A stretch of DNA of 64,000 nucleotides from contig JAOAPE010000006.1 of the NCBI GenBank assembly GCA_025462725.1, forward strand, positions 1 through 64,000, in the 5' to 3' direction. Every line of letters begins with the position of its first letter. The stretch's first letter is position 1. The notes under the pieces were generated by a model. That model saw only the letters and a list, made by a program, of their open reading frames with translations, was not told the origin of the DNA and ran no database searches. The position numbers were made by a program, and so were the translations under genes. The DNA is from Terriglobales bacterium (GTDB taxonomy: Bacteria > Acidobacteriota > Terriglobia > Terriglobales > Acidobacteriaceae). Positions 34,271-42,823 of this stretch are shown piece after piece.

Positions 34271-34969
34271 ATGTCTCTCGAAGCTCTCATTGTCAGCACC
34301 GATAAAGAAGTTGTGTCCGGATTCAGGCGCGTCTTGGTTGCGAACAGCATCAACCTGAGCGCTGTGACCAGCGTTAAACAGGCCAGCGGCGTGTTGGAAG
34401 CGAACAAGTTCGACGCCATCATCGTTGATTGCGACGATTTGCCCGGCGGCTCCGCGCTCCTCGAAACCCTACGCAAGGCCGAGTCCAGCAAGAGCGCTGT
34501 GATTTTTGCTGTCCTGAATAACGTCACATCGTCGAAGAAGGCCTACGAGATGGGCTCGAATTTTGTCCTTGAGAAACCGCTCACCGCTGACCGCATTTCG
34601 CGCAGTGTGCGCGCCGGCCGCGGTCTCATCCTCAAAGAGCGCCGGAAATTTTTCCGCTACGCCGTTGGTGCCGATGCATACGTGACAGTGGGTCACTCAG
34701 AACAGTTGAAGGGAAGAGTCGTCAACCTGAGTGAAGGCGGCGTGGCTCTCGAATTGAATCTTAAAGATGCCCCGAAAGGCCCGCTGAGCACGAAGTTCCA
34801 GTTACCGGGCAGCGCGGTACCGATCGAAGGCAAGTGCGAAGTGCAGTGGGCGAACGCAGGTCAACTTGGATTGCTGTTCACTCAGATGACACCGGAATCA
34901 CGGCAGGAACTTACGCGATGGTTGACTCGCAAGATCGAGAGCAAAGCGCCCACAAGCCGTCCGGTCTAG
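34271..34969 (+). CDS. Receiver-like plus PilZ domain protein
   Basis: The 232-residue protein starts at ATG 34271. The N-terminal ~115 residues resemble a response-regulator receiver (SLEALIVSTDKEVVSGFRRV; DAIIVDCDDLPGG with a candidate phospho-Asp). The C-terminal part is PilZ-like: RRKFFRYAVGADAYV holds the RxxxR-like start and LSEGGVALEL replaces the usual D/NxSxxG. PilZ domains bind c-di-GMP; the missing D/N in the second motif makes binding less certain. The stop overlaps that of lpxC (CTAG, 34966-34969). Confidence 0.82.
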   Translation: MSLEALIVSTDKEVVSGFRRVLVANSINLSAVTSVKQASGVLEANKFDAIIVDCDDLPGGSALLETLRKAESSKSAVIFAVLNNVTSSKKAYEMGSNFVLEKPLTADRISRSVRAGRGLILKERRKFFRYAVGADAYVTVGHSEQLKGRVVNLSEGGVALELNLKDAPKGPLSTKFQLPGSAVPIEGKCEVQWANAGQLGLLFTQMTPESRQELTRWLTRKIESKAPTSRPV

Positions 34970-35907
34970 GGATTTGCAACAAACTGTTCAAGCGCTTCCG
35001 CTGGCGCGTCACCGCTGATGCTGTCCATTGTGGTCGTCTCCCACAGCGAGTGGTCTTTCAACAACAGTGAGACAAGGGCGGTGTGCATCGCGTGTCCAGC
35101 GCGGTCAGCAACCACGCGGCCCAGTATGCGATGACCCAGCAGCGCCAAATCGCCAAGCAGATCCAAAACTTTGTGTCGCACGAACTCATCGGGATAACGC
35201 AGCGGCCCATTCGCAACGCCCTCCGGAGTGAGCACGATGGCGTTTTGCTCAGAAGCGCCGCGGATCAATCCCATTTTGCGCATCGCTTCCGCTTCATGCA
35301 GGAAACCGAAAGTCCGCGCGGCCGCGATGTCGCGGCAATAGAAGTCGCCGTCAATCTCAGGGTAGCCCTCGGCGTCGTTATGCGCCATCAACTCAACTTC
35401 GAAGCGTTCTTTTCCGATCAGCGGATGCTTAAAATCAATCGCATATGACACGGCATATCCACGCGCCGGAGAGACGGAGATAAATTTTTCGCCATCACGG
35501 ATTTCCACTTCTTTTAGGATCCGCAAATACACGCGCTTCTTGCGTTGCTTCTTCAAACCCACTTGGCGGATCATCTCGACGAAGGGTTGCGCGCTGCCGT
35601 CGAGGATTGGAAGTTCGAGGTTATCGAGTTCGACCGTGGCGTTGTCCACGCCCATGCCTATGAATGCTGAGAGCAAGTGCTCCGTTGTCGAAATGAGCAC
35701 GCCCTTTTTCATCAGACTGGTGGCGTAGCTGACTTTGGCTACGTTGCGCCCGATGGCTTCCACTTCGAAGCTGTCGAGATCAACCCGTCGAAATTTGACG
35801 CCGCTGCCGGCGGGCGCGGGAACAATCCGCAGATTTACCGGAGCGCCGCTGTGCAGGCCAACACCGCTGCATTCCACTGCTGATCTGATTGTCTGTTCGT
35901 AAGCCAA
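34966..35907 (-). CDS. lpxC: UDP-3-O-acyl-N-acetylglucosamine deacetylase
   Basis: The committed step of lipid A synthesis, in the cytoplasm, with zinc. The 313 residues have the first zinc His in TTEHLLSAF (H77), the second zinc site in HKVLDLLGDLALLG and the catalytic His in GHAMHTALV. The start is TTG 35907 (LAYEQTIRSAVECSGVGLHS), where family homology begins. Its presence shows the organism makes lipopolysaccharide. It is divergent from the Hpt-like gene and convergent with the PilZ gene. Confidence 0.96.
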   Translation of the reverse strand: MAYEQTIRSAVECSGVGLHSGAPVNLRIVPAPAGSGVKFRRVDLDSFEVEAIGRNVAKVSYATSLMKKGVLISTTEHLLSAFIGMGVDNATVELDNLELPILDGSAQPFVEMIRQVGLKKQRKKRVYLRILKEVEIRDGEKFISVSPARGYAVSYAIDFKHPLIGKERFEVELMAHNDAEGYPEIDGDFYCRDIAAARTFGFLHEAEAMRKMGLIRGASEQNAIVLTPEGVANGPLRYPDEFVRHKVLDLLGDLALLGHRILGRVVADRAGHAMHTALVSLLLKDHSLWETTTMDSISGDAPAEALEQFVANP

Positions 35908-36132
35908 ATTGAATCTCTCGCTTCTAACTAGATGCGAGTGAGTAGCTTACAGGCGCAGAGAAAATTTTGCGTGTGGCAAATAGTGCACATAAAGTGGATG
36001 GACTAGTCCAGAACTCATTGCAAATTTTCGGGTTGCAGAGACAAACGGCGCATCTAAAGAAAGCAGAGACTCGGGCCGATAAGCATTTCACAACCTGGAA
36101 CGGATAAAGCATCCGTAGAAAAGGCGGGGAAG

Positions 36133-36507
36133 ATGCGAACGGATACAACGAAGAATTCAGCGCAGCGTATTCAGCGGAAGTTAGCACTGATCTGGAAGAC
36201 ATTTGGCGGCTCTGTTTACAAGCGAGTGCCGGTGCTGGAACTCGCGGCAGACGCGATGACCAAAGGCGCCATCAATCCTGAACTCGAGCGTCAAGCGCGC
36301 GCGGAAGCGCACACCATCCACGGCGAGCTGAGCACGTTCGGTTTTCGCGACGCAGCGCGCATCTCGGCAGAGATTGAAGCGCTGTTCTCAAATCCGACGC
36401 GACGCAGCAAGAGTGAAGGCTCGTTGCTGGTCGGACTGATCCTGATGCTACGGCAAGAGCTTGAAGAGATCAGGACCAGCGAACCTGTCACAGCATTCGT
36501 ACAATAG
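36133..36507 (+). CDS. Hpt-like phosphotransfer domain protein
   Basis: A 124-residue helical protein starting at ATG 36133 behind GGGGAAG. The segment ERQARAEAHTIHGELSTFGF, followed by RDAARISAEIEALF, resembles the histidine-phosphotransfer helix (usual AHxLKGxxxxxG), with His as the possible phosphorylation site. The match is by pattern only. It lies close to a receiver-PilZ gene and before another PilZ gene, so a role in a phosphorelay is plausible but unproven. Confidence 0.55.
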   Translation: MRTDTTKNSAQRIQRKLALIWKTFGGSVYKRVPVLELAADAMTKGAINPELERQARAEAHTIHGELSTFGFRDAARISAEIEALFSNPTRRSKSEGSLLVGLILMLRQELEEIRTSEPVTAFVQ

Positions 36508-36510
36508 CGG

Positions 36511-37347
36511 CTACTTCTTTAGCTTGTTGTAGTCGATCGGCGGCGGAGCGAAAAGGGCGTCCGGAAAGGCGTTGTTGTACGTGACCGTGCGCACGAACCG
36601 CTGGCTGACTATCTCGCCGTTCTTTTCGCGGGTTATCACATGAGGAGAGTTGATGCCTTGCTCTGCGCGGTATTCATCGTAGAGTTCGGATTCATTCTCG
36701 ATCTCCCGCGTCTCAGGATCGCGCCATGTGTAAGCCTTCTTTATCGGCAGAAAAGTTTTCGTATCGATGAATAGCGAGACGCTCTGGTTCTGTGCATTGA
36801 TGAGCGTGACTTTGTGCGTATCCCGCGCGCCAACGAGCGTTACTCCGTCATAGAAGAAGGCCGTGCCCGGGGCTTTGATCCAATCGCGCAGAATGGTGTC
36901 GATCGAATACTGCCGCCGACGAAGATAATTCGCCAGGTCCTTGGGGTCTTCTTCGCGCGTTCCGCGAAAGGTGGTTTCGTATCCCTTGTCGCCGTTGTGG
37001 ATGAGGATCCAATCGTGCTTTTTCAGGAACTCGTAACGTTCCTTGTCCGGATAGCGATACTTGCGTTCGTATGGAACGCCGACGCCCTGCGGAGTGTTCT
37101 GGTAGAAGCCGTATCCGCGCCCTTGCTGGTCCATGTCAACGGAGTTTAGGTATGCATTCCCGCCAAGAGCCTGCAAGGTTTTTTCGAGCGTTTGTTTCGC
37201 CTGCTGCGAATTTGCTTCGGCAGGATTTTGGACCGGCCCGTTCTGCGCGGTCGGATTCTGCGGTGCAGGCGGCGTGCTGGTAGCCTGTTGCCCCCATGCT
37301 GCTGATATCGCTAGCGACAGAACAAGAAAATATTTCATTGATTGCAT
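36511..37347 (-). CDS. Outer-membrane lipoprotein-sorting-like secreted protein
   Basis: The 278 residues begin with a signal peptide (MKYFLVLSLAISAAWGQQ) and a Pro/Gln/Asn-rich linker. The mature domain (QTLEKTLQALGGNAYLNSVD; SLFIDTKTFLPIKKAYTWRD; SELYDEYRAEQGINSPHVIT) has the LolA/LppX-like half-barrel pattern used by Acidobacteria exported proteins. It may carry lipid in the periplasm, but that is inference. The start could be ATG 37347 or 37338. It converges on the Hpt-like gene with three bases between stops. Confidence 0.65.
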   Translation of the reverse strand: MQSMKYFLVLSLAISAAWGQQATSTPPAPQNPTAQNGPVQNPAEANSQQAKQTLEKTLQALGGNAYLNSVDMDQQGRGYGFYQNTPQGVGVPYERKYRYPDKERYEFLKKHDWILIHNGDKGYETTFRGTREEDPKDLANYLRRRQYSIDTILRDWIKAPGTAFFYDGVTLVGARDTHKVTLINAQNQSVSLFIDTKTFLPIKKAYTWRDPETREIENESELYDEYRAEQGINSPHVITREKNGEIVSQRFVRTVTYNNAFPDALFAPPPIDYNKLKK

Positions 37348-37390
37348 AAGTTAGACGCAGAAATCTGGATTCCAGCTGCTTGCGATGACT

Positions 37391-38182
37391 TCACCCTACC
37401 AGCACGGCGCCGCCGTTGACATTCAGTATCTCGCCGTTGATGAAGCCGGCATGGTCTGTGCAGAGAAAAAGTATAGACGCCGCAATCTCCTCTGGCTTAC
37501 CAACCCTACCCATAGGAATTGTTTTGAAAACGCGTTCGCGGGTAGCGGGATCGTTCAGCGCCGGGGCGGCCATGTCCGTTGCCACCCATCCCGGAGCAAC
37601 GCAGTTGACGTGGATCCCGAACGGCGCAAGTTCCGTTGAGAGCCCCTTCACCATGCTGATAACCGCGCCTTTGCTGGCCGCGTAATCGCAATGGTAGGCC
37701 TCGCCACGCTGCCCGGCGGTCGAGCTGATGATCACGATGTGTCCGCTGGGCTCGGAACTGCTGGCATTCTGTTTCTTCATCTGTGCGACACTGTGCTTCA
37801 CCAGGCCGAAAACACTGTCCAGATTGATCTGCATCGTCCGGCGCCATTGCTCTTCAGACATTAAGTCGATCGGGGCATCATTCGCCGGCCATATGCCGTG
37901 GTTTGCGACCAGGGAATCCAGCCTGCCGAAGCGCTTCACCGCGGCTGCAACCAAAGCCTCGGCTGATTTCGCGGTGGAAAGTTCGGCCTGAATGGCTAAG
38001 CAGCTCTCATCTCCCATTTCGACAACGAGCTTGTCCGCATCAGCCTTTGATTTTTCGTAACTAAACGCCACCTTCGCGCCCGCGCGGACAAACATCCGCA
38101 CCGCCGCTGCGCCGATACCGCGCGATCCACCGGTTATAAGCGCGACTTTGCCGGAAAGGTCGAGTGAGACTCCATTTGCCAT
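37391..38182 (-). CDS. Short-chain dehydrogenase/reductase (FabG-like)
   Basis: From ATG 38182 the 263 residues give a complete SDR: cofactor motif TGGSRGIG, NHG (usually NAG) after the fourth strand, the catalytic Ser in IVIISSTAGQ and Tyr-x-x-x-Lys in YAASKGAV. The C terminus INGEILNVNGGAVLVG is FabG-like. Substrate is unknown; 3-oxoacyl reduction or sugar/alcohol oxidation are both possible. A longer reading to 38230 has no family support. It is divergent from the PilZ gene. Confidence 0.9.
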   Translation of the reverse strand: MANGVSLDLSGKVALITGGSRGIGAAAVRMFVRAGAKVAFSYEKSKADADKLVVEMGDESCLAIQAELSTAKSAEALVAAAVKRFGRLDSLVANHGIWPANDAPIDLMSEEQWRRTMQINLDSVFGLVKHSVAQMKKQNASSSEPSGHIVIISSTAGQRGEAYHCDYAASKGAVISMVKGLSTELAPFGIHVNCVAPGWVATDMAAPALNDPATRERVFKTIPMGRVGKPEEIAASILFLCTDHAGFINGEILNVNGGAVLVG

Positions 38183-38328
38183 GACAAAGAAGGTAAGCGA
38201 GCCAGAGGAGAGAAGCAAGCTGGCGGACAAAAGGCTAAAGTTTCCACCTCACTCTGCCGATGTCGCTAGGGTAAGCCCAATCAAGGCGAACAGGCATAGC
38301 TGCCCAGCAGCGCCTGATGGAGAATCAA

Positions 38329-39447
38329 ATGGCAACCGCAGTGATGAACAGCACACCGGCAGACGGATATGAAGTACGCGTCTGGGGCATGGACATCAAC
38401 GACAAACCTTTCATTCAGTCAGCGCTGGCCCGGCAGGGCTCGATGTCCGGAGTCGTGCTCGAGGGCGTTTTGCCGGTGAAAACCGGCGACACCATAGGCG
38501 TGCAGTATCAGAAGAACAAGGCCCGTTTCAAAGTGCTATCTGTCGAGCAAGAAGAATCATCTGCGCAGCGCAAGCTCGATATCGAATGTGTTGAATCGGC
38601 AAACATCTGGCGCTTTCCATTCGCTATCCCTATCGCGAAGGTCGGCGTCGCTGCCCAGTACGGCGAGAGCAAGTCGATCCACAAGAATGAAGCTCCTGCT
38701 CCAGCGTCGCTGCCGAACCGGCGCGGTGCTCCACGGTTCGCATGCAAGATTCCCGTCGAAGTACGCGCGCAGGAATCCATTGGACAGGTCTACGCGGCCG
38801 TTACCGACATCAGCGCCACGGGATGCTACTTGGAAACACTGAATCCGTTCCCGGCGGGCGCAGGATTGGTCATTAGTCTTGACGCAGTAGAATTCGGCGC
38901 TTCGGCGCGGGTGCAAATCTCGGGCATCGTGCGCACTTGCCATGCAATGGTAGGCATGGGAGTGGAGTTTGTAGACCTGACAGCGGCGGACCAGCGACTC
39001 CTTTGGGCAATCACCGAGAAACTCGGCGGCCCGGTTCAGATCGCGCCTCCGCCAGCCCCGCTTGCCCTGGCCAAGCCGCCGGGCGATTCAAAAGCGGAAC
39101 AGGCGCGCCGCGCCGCAATGGACCTGCAACAACTGGAGATGTCATTGACTTCGTCCGATGTTGACGCACGATTGCTCCAGGAATTCCGCGAGGCGGCAAC
39201 GCATGCCCGCCACGTTCTCACGTTCGTGCAGCAATGGATAGACTTAAAAGAAAAAAACCGCGACCCGTTTATCGTGCTGCCGTCGATGAGCGCTGAACGG
39301 CTACGCACGGCTGCAACGGTGAATCGGCACATCGCGATCGACTTGGATACGCACGATCTCAACCACGAGACCACCGGATTTAACGAAATGTGCTCGCAAG
39401 TCCGCTCGTTGAGCGAAAGACTCTCTTCCGCGAACGTGAAGCACTAG
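38329..39447 (+). CDS. PilZ domain protein
   Basis: The start is ATG 38329 with GGAG seven bases before; ATG 38317 overlaps that site. The 372 residues have an N-terminal beta-rich region (~110 residues; DYEVRVWGMDI-like), a PilZ domain (RRGAPRFACKIPVEVRAQ; VTDISATGCYLETLNPF, with D-x-S-x-x-G), and a C-terminal helical region of about 110 residues with DLQQLEMSLTSSDVDARLLQ. Both PilZ c-di-GMP motifs look intact. The target is unknown; such proteins often act on motility or exopolysaccharide. Confidence 0.85.
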   Translation: MATAVMNSTPADGYEVRVWGMDINDKPFIQSALARQGSMSGVVLEGVLPVKTGDTIGVQYQKNKARFKVLSVEQEESSAQRKLDIECVESANIWRFPFAIPIAKVGVAAQYGESKSIHKNEAPAPASLPNRRGAPRFACKIPVEVRAQESIGQVYAAVTDISATGCYLETLNPFPAGAGLVISLDAVEFGASARVQISGIVRTCHAMVGMGVEFVDLTAADQRLLWAITEKLGGPVQIAPPPAPLALAKPPGDSKAEQARRAAMDLQQLEMSLTSSDVDARLLQEFREAATHARHVLTFVQQWIDLKEKNRDPFIVLPSMSAERLRTAATVNRHIAIDLDTHDLNHETTGFNEMCSQVRSLSERLSSANVKH

Positions 39448-39460
39448 TCCCCTTGAAAGA

Positions 39461-39489
39461 TTGGCATAGCGACAGCTTTTGTATATCCT
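39461..39489 (+). promoter_or_regulatory. Possible sigma70 promoter for the CADD-like gene
   Basis: TTGGCA (39461-39466), a 17-base spacer and TATCCT (39484-39489) lie 36 bases before the ATG. The -35 matches at five of six positions, the -10 at four. Confidence 0.35.
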
Positions 39490-39525
39490 TGACCAGCTAA
39501 GTCAATTTTTGCGAGGAAGACCTTC

Positions 39526-40227
39526 ATGAGCGCGACCGCCACTTCTGCATCCACATTCTGGAATGAGCTTGAAAGCCGCATCACGAAATACGATCTGCTC
39601 TGCCACCCGTTTTACAAGGCGTGGAGCGCCGGAGAACTTACTCGCGATGATCTGCGCGAGTACTCAGCCGACTACTATCACCATGTCGCTGCGTTTCCTA
39701 CGTACTTGAGCGCACTCCACAGCCGCTTGCAAGATGGCGAACTGCGACGCGAAGTGTTGCGCAACCTTTGCGACGAAGAGATTGAAGGTACAGCGCACAG
39801 CGATCTGTGGCTGAACTTTTCGGCGGGGATGGGCGCGACCTCTGAAGAAGTCCGCGCTGGCAAACCGTTGAAGGAAGTGGAAGAACTCATCGCAACATTC
39901 CGCAAGCTGGCCTCCTCGGGAAGTACTGTTGCTGCGCTGGCTGCTTTCTATGCTTACGAATCGCAGGTTCCGCGCGTCGCCAAGGAAAAGGCGATTGGGT
40001 TGAAGAACCTGTACGGGGCCGACGCGAAAACTTGTGGCTATTTCACACTGCACCAGACCGCCGACGTGCACCACTCCAACGTATGGCGCCAGCAGCTTGA
40101 TGCCGAGTTGAGCGCCAATCCGGAAGCGGCCGAAGAAGCTCTTAACGCCGCAGAGGAAGCCGCAAAGGCTCTTTGGAGCGCACTAGACGGAATTGAGAGC
40201 AAGCGCATCGCCCGTTCAATTCAGTAG
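39526..40227 (+). CDS. CADD-family di-iron protein (PqqC/TenA-like fold)
   Basis: The 233 residues start at ATG 39526 behind GAGGAAG. They match the CADD family, known from Chlamydia, where the protein makes para-aminobenzoate for folate from one of its own tyrosines using two metals. The expected ligands are visible: E84 and H91 (CDEEIEGTAH), E145 (FYAYESQVPR), H176, D180 and H183 (LHQTADVHH). Y30 (HPFYKAW) falls where the sacrificed Tyr is reported, and K154 near the reported Lys. No folate gene is next to it. It has its own terminator (40250-40289). Confidence 0.85.
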   Translation: MSATATSASTFWNELESRITKYDLLCHPFYKAWSAGELTRDDLREYSADYYHHVAAFPTYLSALHSRLQDGELRREVLRNLCDEEIEGTAHSDLWLNFSAGMGATSEEVRAGKPLKEVEELIATFRKLASSGSTVAALAAFYAYESQVPRVAKEKAIGLKNLYGADAKTCGYFTLHQTADVHHSNVWRQQLDAELSANPEAAEEALNAAEEAAKALWSALDGIESKRIARSIQ

Positions 40228-40249
40228 AAATTCCCGTTTTGGAACTGTC

Positions 40250-40289
40250 CCCCGAATGCATTGACTAACTAAGTGCATCGGGGATTTTT
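40250..40289 (+). terminator. Intrinsic terminator after the CADD-like gene
   Basis: CCCCGAATGCA (40250-40260) pairs with TGCATCGGGG (40274-40283) with one bulged A, and ATTTTT follows. Confidence 0.85.
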
Positions 40290-40335
40290 CTGCCCGCAGC
40301 AATGGTAGAGTGGCATGTTGGAAGCGGGAATCCTG

Positions 40336-41127
40336 ATGAAAATCGCAATCGCATTTCTGCTCGCCACGCTCATTGCGTCGTCATCCTTCGCGCAGAGTGC
40401 TCCCGAACATTCCCTCGCTATCACGCATGTCACGATCATTGACGTGAATGGCGGGCCTGCGCGGCGGGACATGACGGTAGTAGTGCTCGATGGTCGCATC
40501 ATGAGCATCGGGCCGAGCAAAGCGATGCGAATGTCAGCAAACATTCGCACTGTCGATGCAAGCGGCAAGTTCCTCATCCCCGGCCTCTGGGACATGAACG
40601 TCTATCTCGATACGGACGAGGCTGAAAAGTCTCGCTTGGCAGACTTTGTTGCGAATGGCATAACCGAAGTTCGCATTATCAGCGGCGGCGCACAGCTTCA
40701 GCAGTGGAACAAAGATATTGAAACTGGAAAGCTGCTTGGCCCCAGGATGATGATCGAAGGTGCCGAGTTCGACGAATCGGAGAAACATCCCGTTAATGCG
40801 GTCCCTGCTGCATTGCAATCCAGGCACAACTGGCACGAAGAGCTAAGAATGCTGGTGCAATCAGGATCAACGCCACTGGAGGCTTTGCAGTCAGCGACGG
40901 TGAATGCCGCGAAGTTTTTCAACAAATCGGATTCCATGGGCAGCATCGCCAAATGGAAGTTTGCTGACATGATCGTGCTGGATGCCAATCCGCTGGATGA
41001 CATCCGGAACACCACCAGGATCAGCGCCGTAGTGATCAGGGGCAAACTGCTGGATCGCAAGCAGCTCGATGCCATGTTGGACGAAGTTAAGACCGCCGAA
41101 CAGGCAAAGTCAGAAATGCACCGATAG
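40336..41127 (+). CDS. Truncated, probably inactive amidohydrolase-like secreted protein
   Basis: From ATG 40336 a signal peptide (MKIAIAFLLATLIASSSFAQ) leads into the N-terminal beta-sandwich of amidohydrolases (ITHVTIIDVNGGPARRDMTV) and FLIPGLWDMNVYL, where active enzymes have GLWDMHVHL. Both metal His are replaced. The chain then jumps to the C-terminal part (TPLEALQSATVNAAKFF; GSIAKWKFADMIVLDANPLDDI). With 263 residues it lacks most of the TIM barrel of the ~430-residue family. No stop or frameshift disturbs it, so it may be a stable non-catalytic derivative. The next gene starts 58 bases later. Confidence 0.75.
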   Translation: MKIAIAFLLATLIASSSFAQSAPEHSLAITHVTIIDVNGGPARRDMTVVVLDGRIMSIGPSKAMRMSANIRTVDASGKFLIPGLWDMNVYLDTDEAEKSRLADFVANGITEVRIISGGAQLQQWNKDIETGKLLGPRMMIEGAEFDESEKHPVNAVPAALQSRHNWHEELRMLVQSGSTPLEALQSATVNAAKFFNKSDSMGSIAKWKFADMIVLDANPLDDIRNTTRISAVVIRGKLLDRKQLDAMLDEVKTAEQAKSEMHR

Positions 41128-41185
41128 GTGGAAGCTTCCGCAGTTGCAGTTGCGTCTGTGCGAAAACCAGCTAGAATCCTCACCC

Positions 41186-42742
41186 ATGAGGCTGACCAGA
41201 TTCCTGCTTGTGCTTGCTCTTGCCGCCCCCACATTCGCCCAAAACACATCTTCAAAAACAAAATCAGTTTCCAAGCTCACCCCCGAGCAGCGGACCGCCA
41301 AGTACATGGAATCCATCCGCACTCAGCCGCCTCTCTTACGCGGATTTCTCTACGCCATGCCCAAGGGTGGCGATCTGCACAACCACCTCAGCGGATCGAT
41401 TTACGCCGAAAACCATATCGCTAGAGCGGCGAATGCTGGATTGTGCGTCAACCTTGCCACTCTGACTTTTGTTCCTCCAAAGCAAGTTGCCGGTGAACCG
41501 AATTGCGAGGACAAAACACAGCGCCCGGCTACAGATGCGTTGCGTGATCCCGGACTGTACAGCCAACTCATTGACGCATTCTCATTGCGGAACCACAGCC
41601 CTGCGCGCAAGCCGGGTGAATACCAGTTCTTTGACACCTTCCTCAAATTCGACGCTGTCACCAAGCCGCCCTTTGGCGCGATGCTCGCCGAGGTCGCGCA
41701 TCGCGCCGCATTGCAGAACGAGCATTACTTGGAATTGATCTATTCGCTCGACGGTGGCGTAGCGTGGGCGCTCGCCGACAAGACTCCCTGGCACTCCGAT
41801 GCCGATCTCGCTGGATACCGCCAGCGCTTGCTCGATGCCGGACTCACCGAATCCACAAAGAAAGCCAAAGCGATGATCGACGAAGCCGAAGCGGCGATGC
41901 ATCGCGAGCTAAAATGCGGAACTCCTAATGCCGACGTAGGCTGCGATGTGCAACTCCGCTACATCGCTCAAATCCTCCGCGCATTCAGCAAAGAACGCGT
42001 CTTTGCGCAGACCGCCGCCGGATTCGAGATCGCCAACTCTGACAAGCGAGTCGTGGGAATCAACATGGTCCAACCCGAAGACTGGCTTGTACCCATGCGC
42101 GATTACGACCTGCACATGCGCATGGTCGGATACCTGCACAATGAATATCCCAAAGTGAATATCACCCTGCATGCGGGCGAACTCACCTTCGGCCAGGTGC
42201 CTCCCGAAGAACTCGGACGCCACGTCCCGCGCGCCATAGACACCGCCCATGCGCAGCGCATCGGCCACGGAACCGACGTCATGTATTACCTCGATGCCGA
42301 AAATCTCCTGAAAGAGATGGCGCAGAAGCGCATTGCCGTCGAGGTCTCGCTAAGCAGCAGTGACATGATCCTTGGAATTCGCGGCCCTCAGCATCCCTTC
42401 CGCCACTATCTGCAGGCCGGAGTGCCCGTAGTTATCGCCACGGATGATGAAGGCGTCTCTCGTTCCGATATCACACAGGAGTATCAGCGCACAGCAGAAG
42501 AACAGAGCGCAACCTACGCCGAACTGAAACGGATATCCCGCAACAGCGCGGAATACAGCTTCCTTCCCGGCCAAAGCCTCTGGGCAGATGCGACCTCGTT
42601 CAAAGTGAACGAACAATGCGCGAAAGAGTCTCCAGCAAAAAAAACGTCTCAAGGATGCGCGGATTTCTTGCAAGCAAACGAGAAAGCGCGCGAGCAGTGG
42701 AAGCTGGAACAACGTTTCGCGGTGTTTGAGGGCAAGTGGTAG
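41186..42742 (+). CDS. Secreted adenosine deaminase-family protein
   Basis: The start is ATG 41186, giving a signal peptide (MRLTRFLLVLALAAPTFAQ); the reading frame runs further upstream but without reason. The 518 residues carry the deaminase metal site HNHLSGS, HAGE, GHG and the Asp pair in VVIATDDEGVSRS. It therefore probably deaminates adenosine or a related base in the periplasm, for nucleoside scavenging or signalling; eukaryotic ADGF/CECR1 enzymes are secreted relatives. It follows the amidohydrolase-like gene and ends just before the GIY-YIG element. Confidence 0.88.
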   Translation: MRLTRFLLVLALAAPTFAQNTSSKTKSVSKLTPEQRTAKYMESIRTQPPLLRGFLYAMPKGGDLHNHLSGSIYAENHIARAANAGLCVNLATLTFVPPKQVAGEPNCEDKTQRPATDALRDPGLYSQLIDAFSLRNHSPARKPGEYQFFDTFLKFDAVTKPPFGAMLAEVAHRAALQNEHYLELIYSLDGGVAWALADKTPWHSDADLAGYRQRLLDAGLTESTKKAKAMIDEAEAAMHRELKCGTPNADVGCDVQLRYIAQILRAFSKERVFAQTAAGFEIANSDKRVVGINMVQPEDWLVPMRDYDLHMRMVGYLHNEYPKVNITLHAGELTFGQVPPEELGRHVPRAIDTAHAQRIGHGTDVMYYLDAENLLKEMAQKRIAVEVSLSSSDMILGIRGPQHPFRHYLQAGVPVVIATDDEGVSRSDITQEYQRTAEEQSATYAELKRISRNSAEYSFLPGQSLWADATSFKVNEQCAKESPAKKTSQGCADFLQANEKAREQWKLEQRFAVFEGKW

Positions 42743-42762
42743 GCAAACTAATAAAGTTGCGT

Positions 42763-42815
42763 TGTCATCCTGAGCGGAGCCGCGAAGCGGCGAAGTCGAA
42801 GGATCTATGTATTTT
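42763..42815 (+). repeat. Left inverted repeat of the GIY-YIG element
   Basis: It reads TGTCATCCTGAGCGGAG, then a central part with GCCGC-GAA-GCGGC (42779-42791), then GCGAAGTCGAAGGATC and TATGTATTTT. The outer 17 and the inner 26 bases match the reverse complement of the right repeat exactly; only the centre differs (10 bases against 4). Confidence 0.9.
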
Positions 42816-42823
42816 GGGAATAT

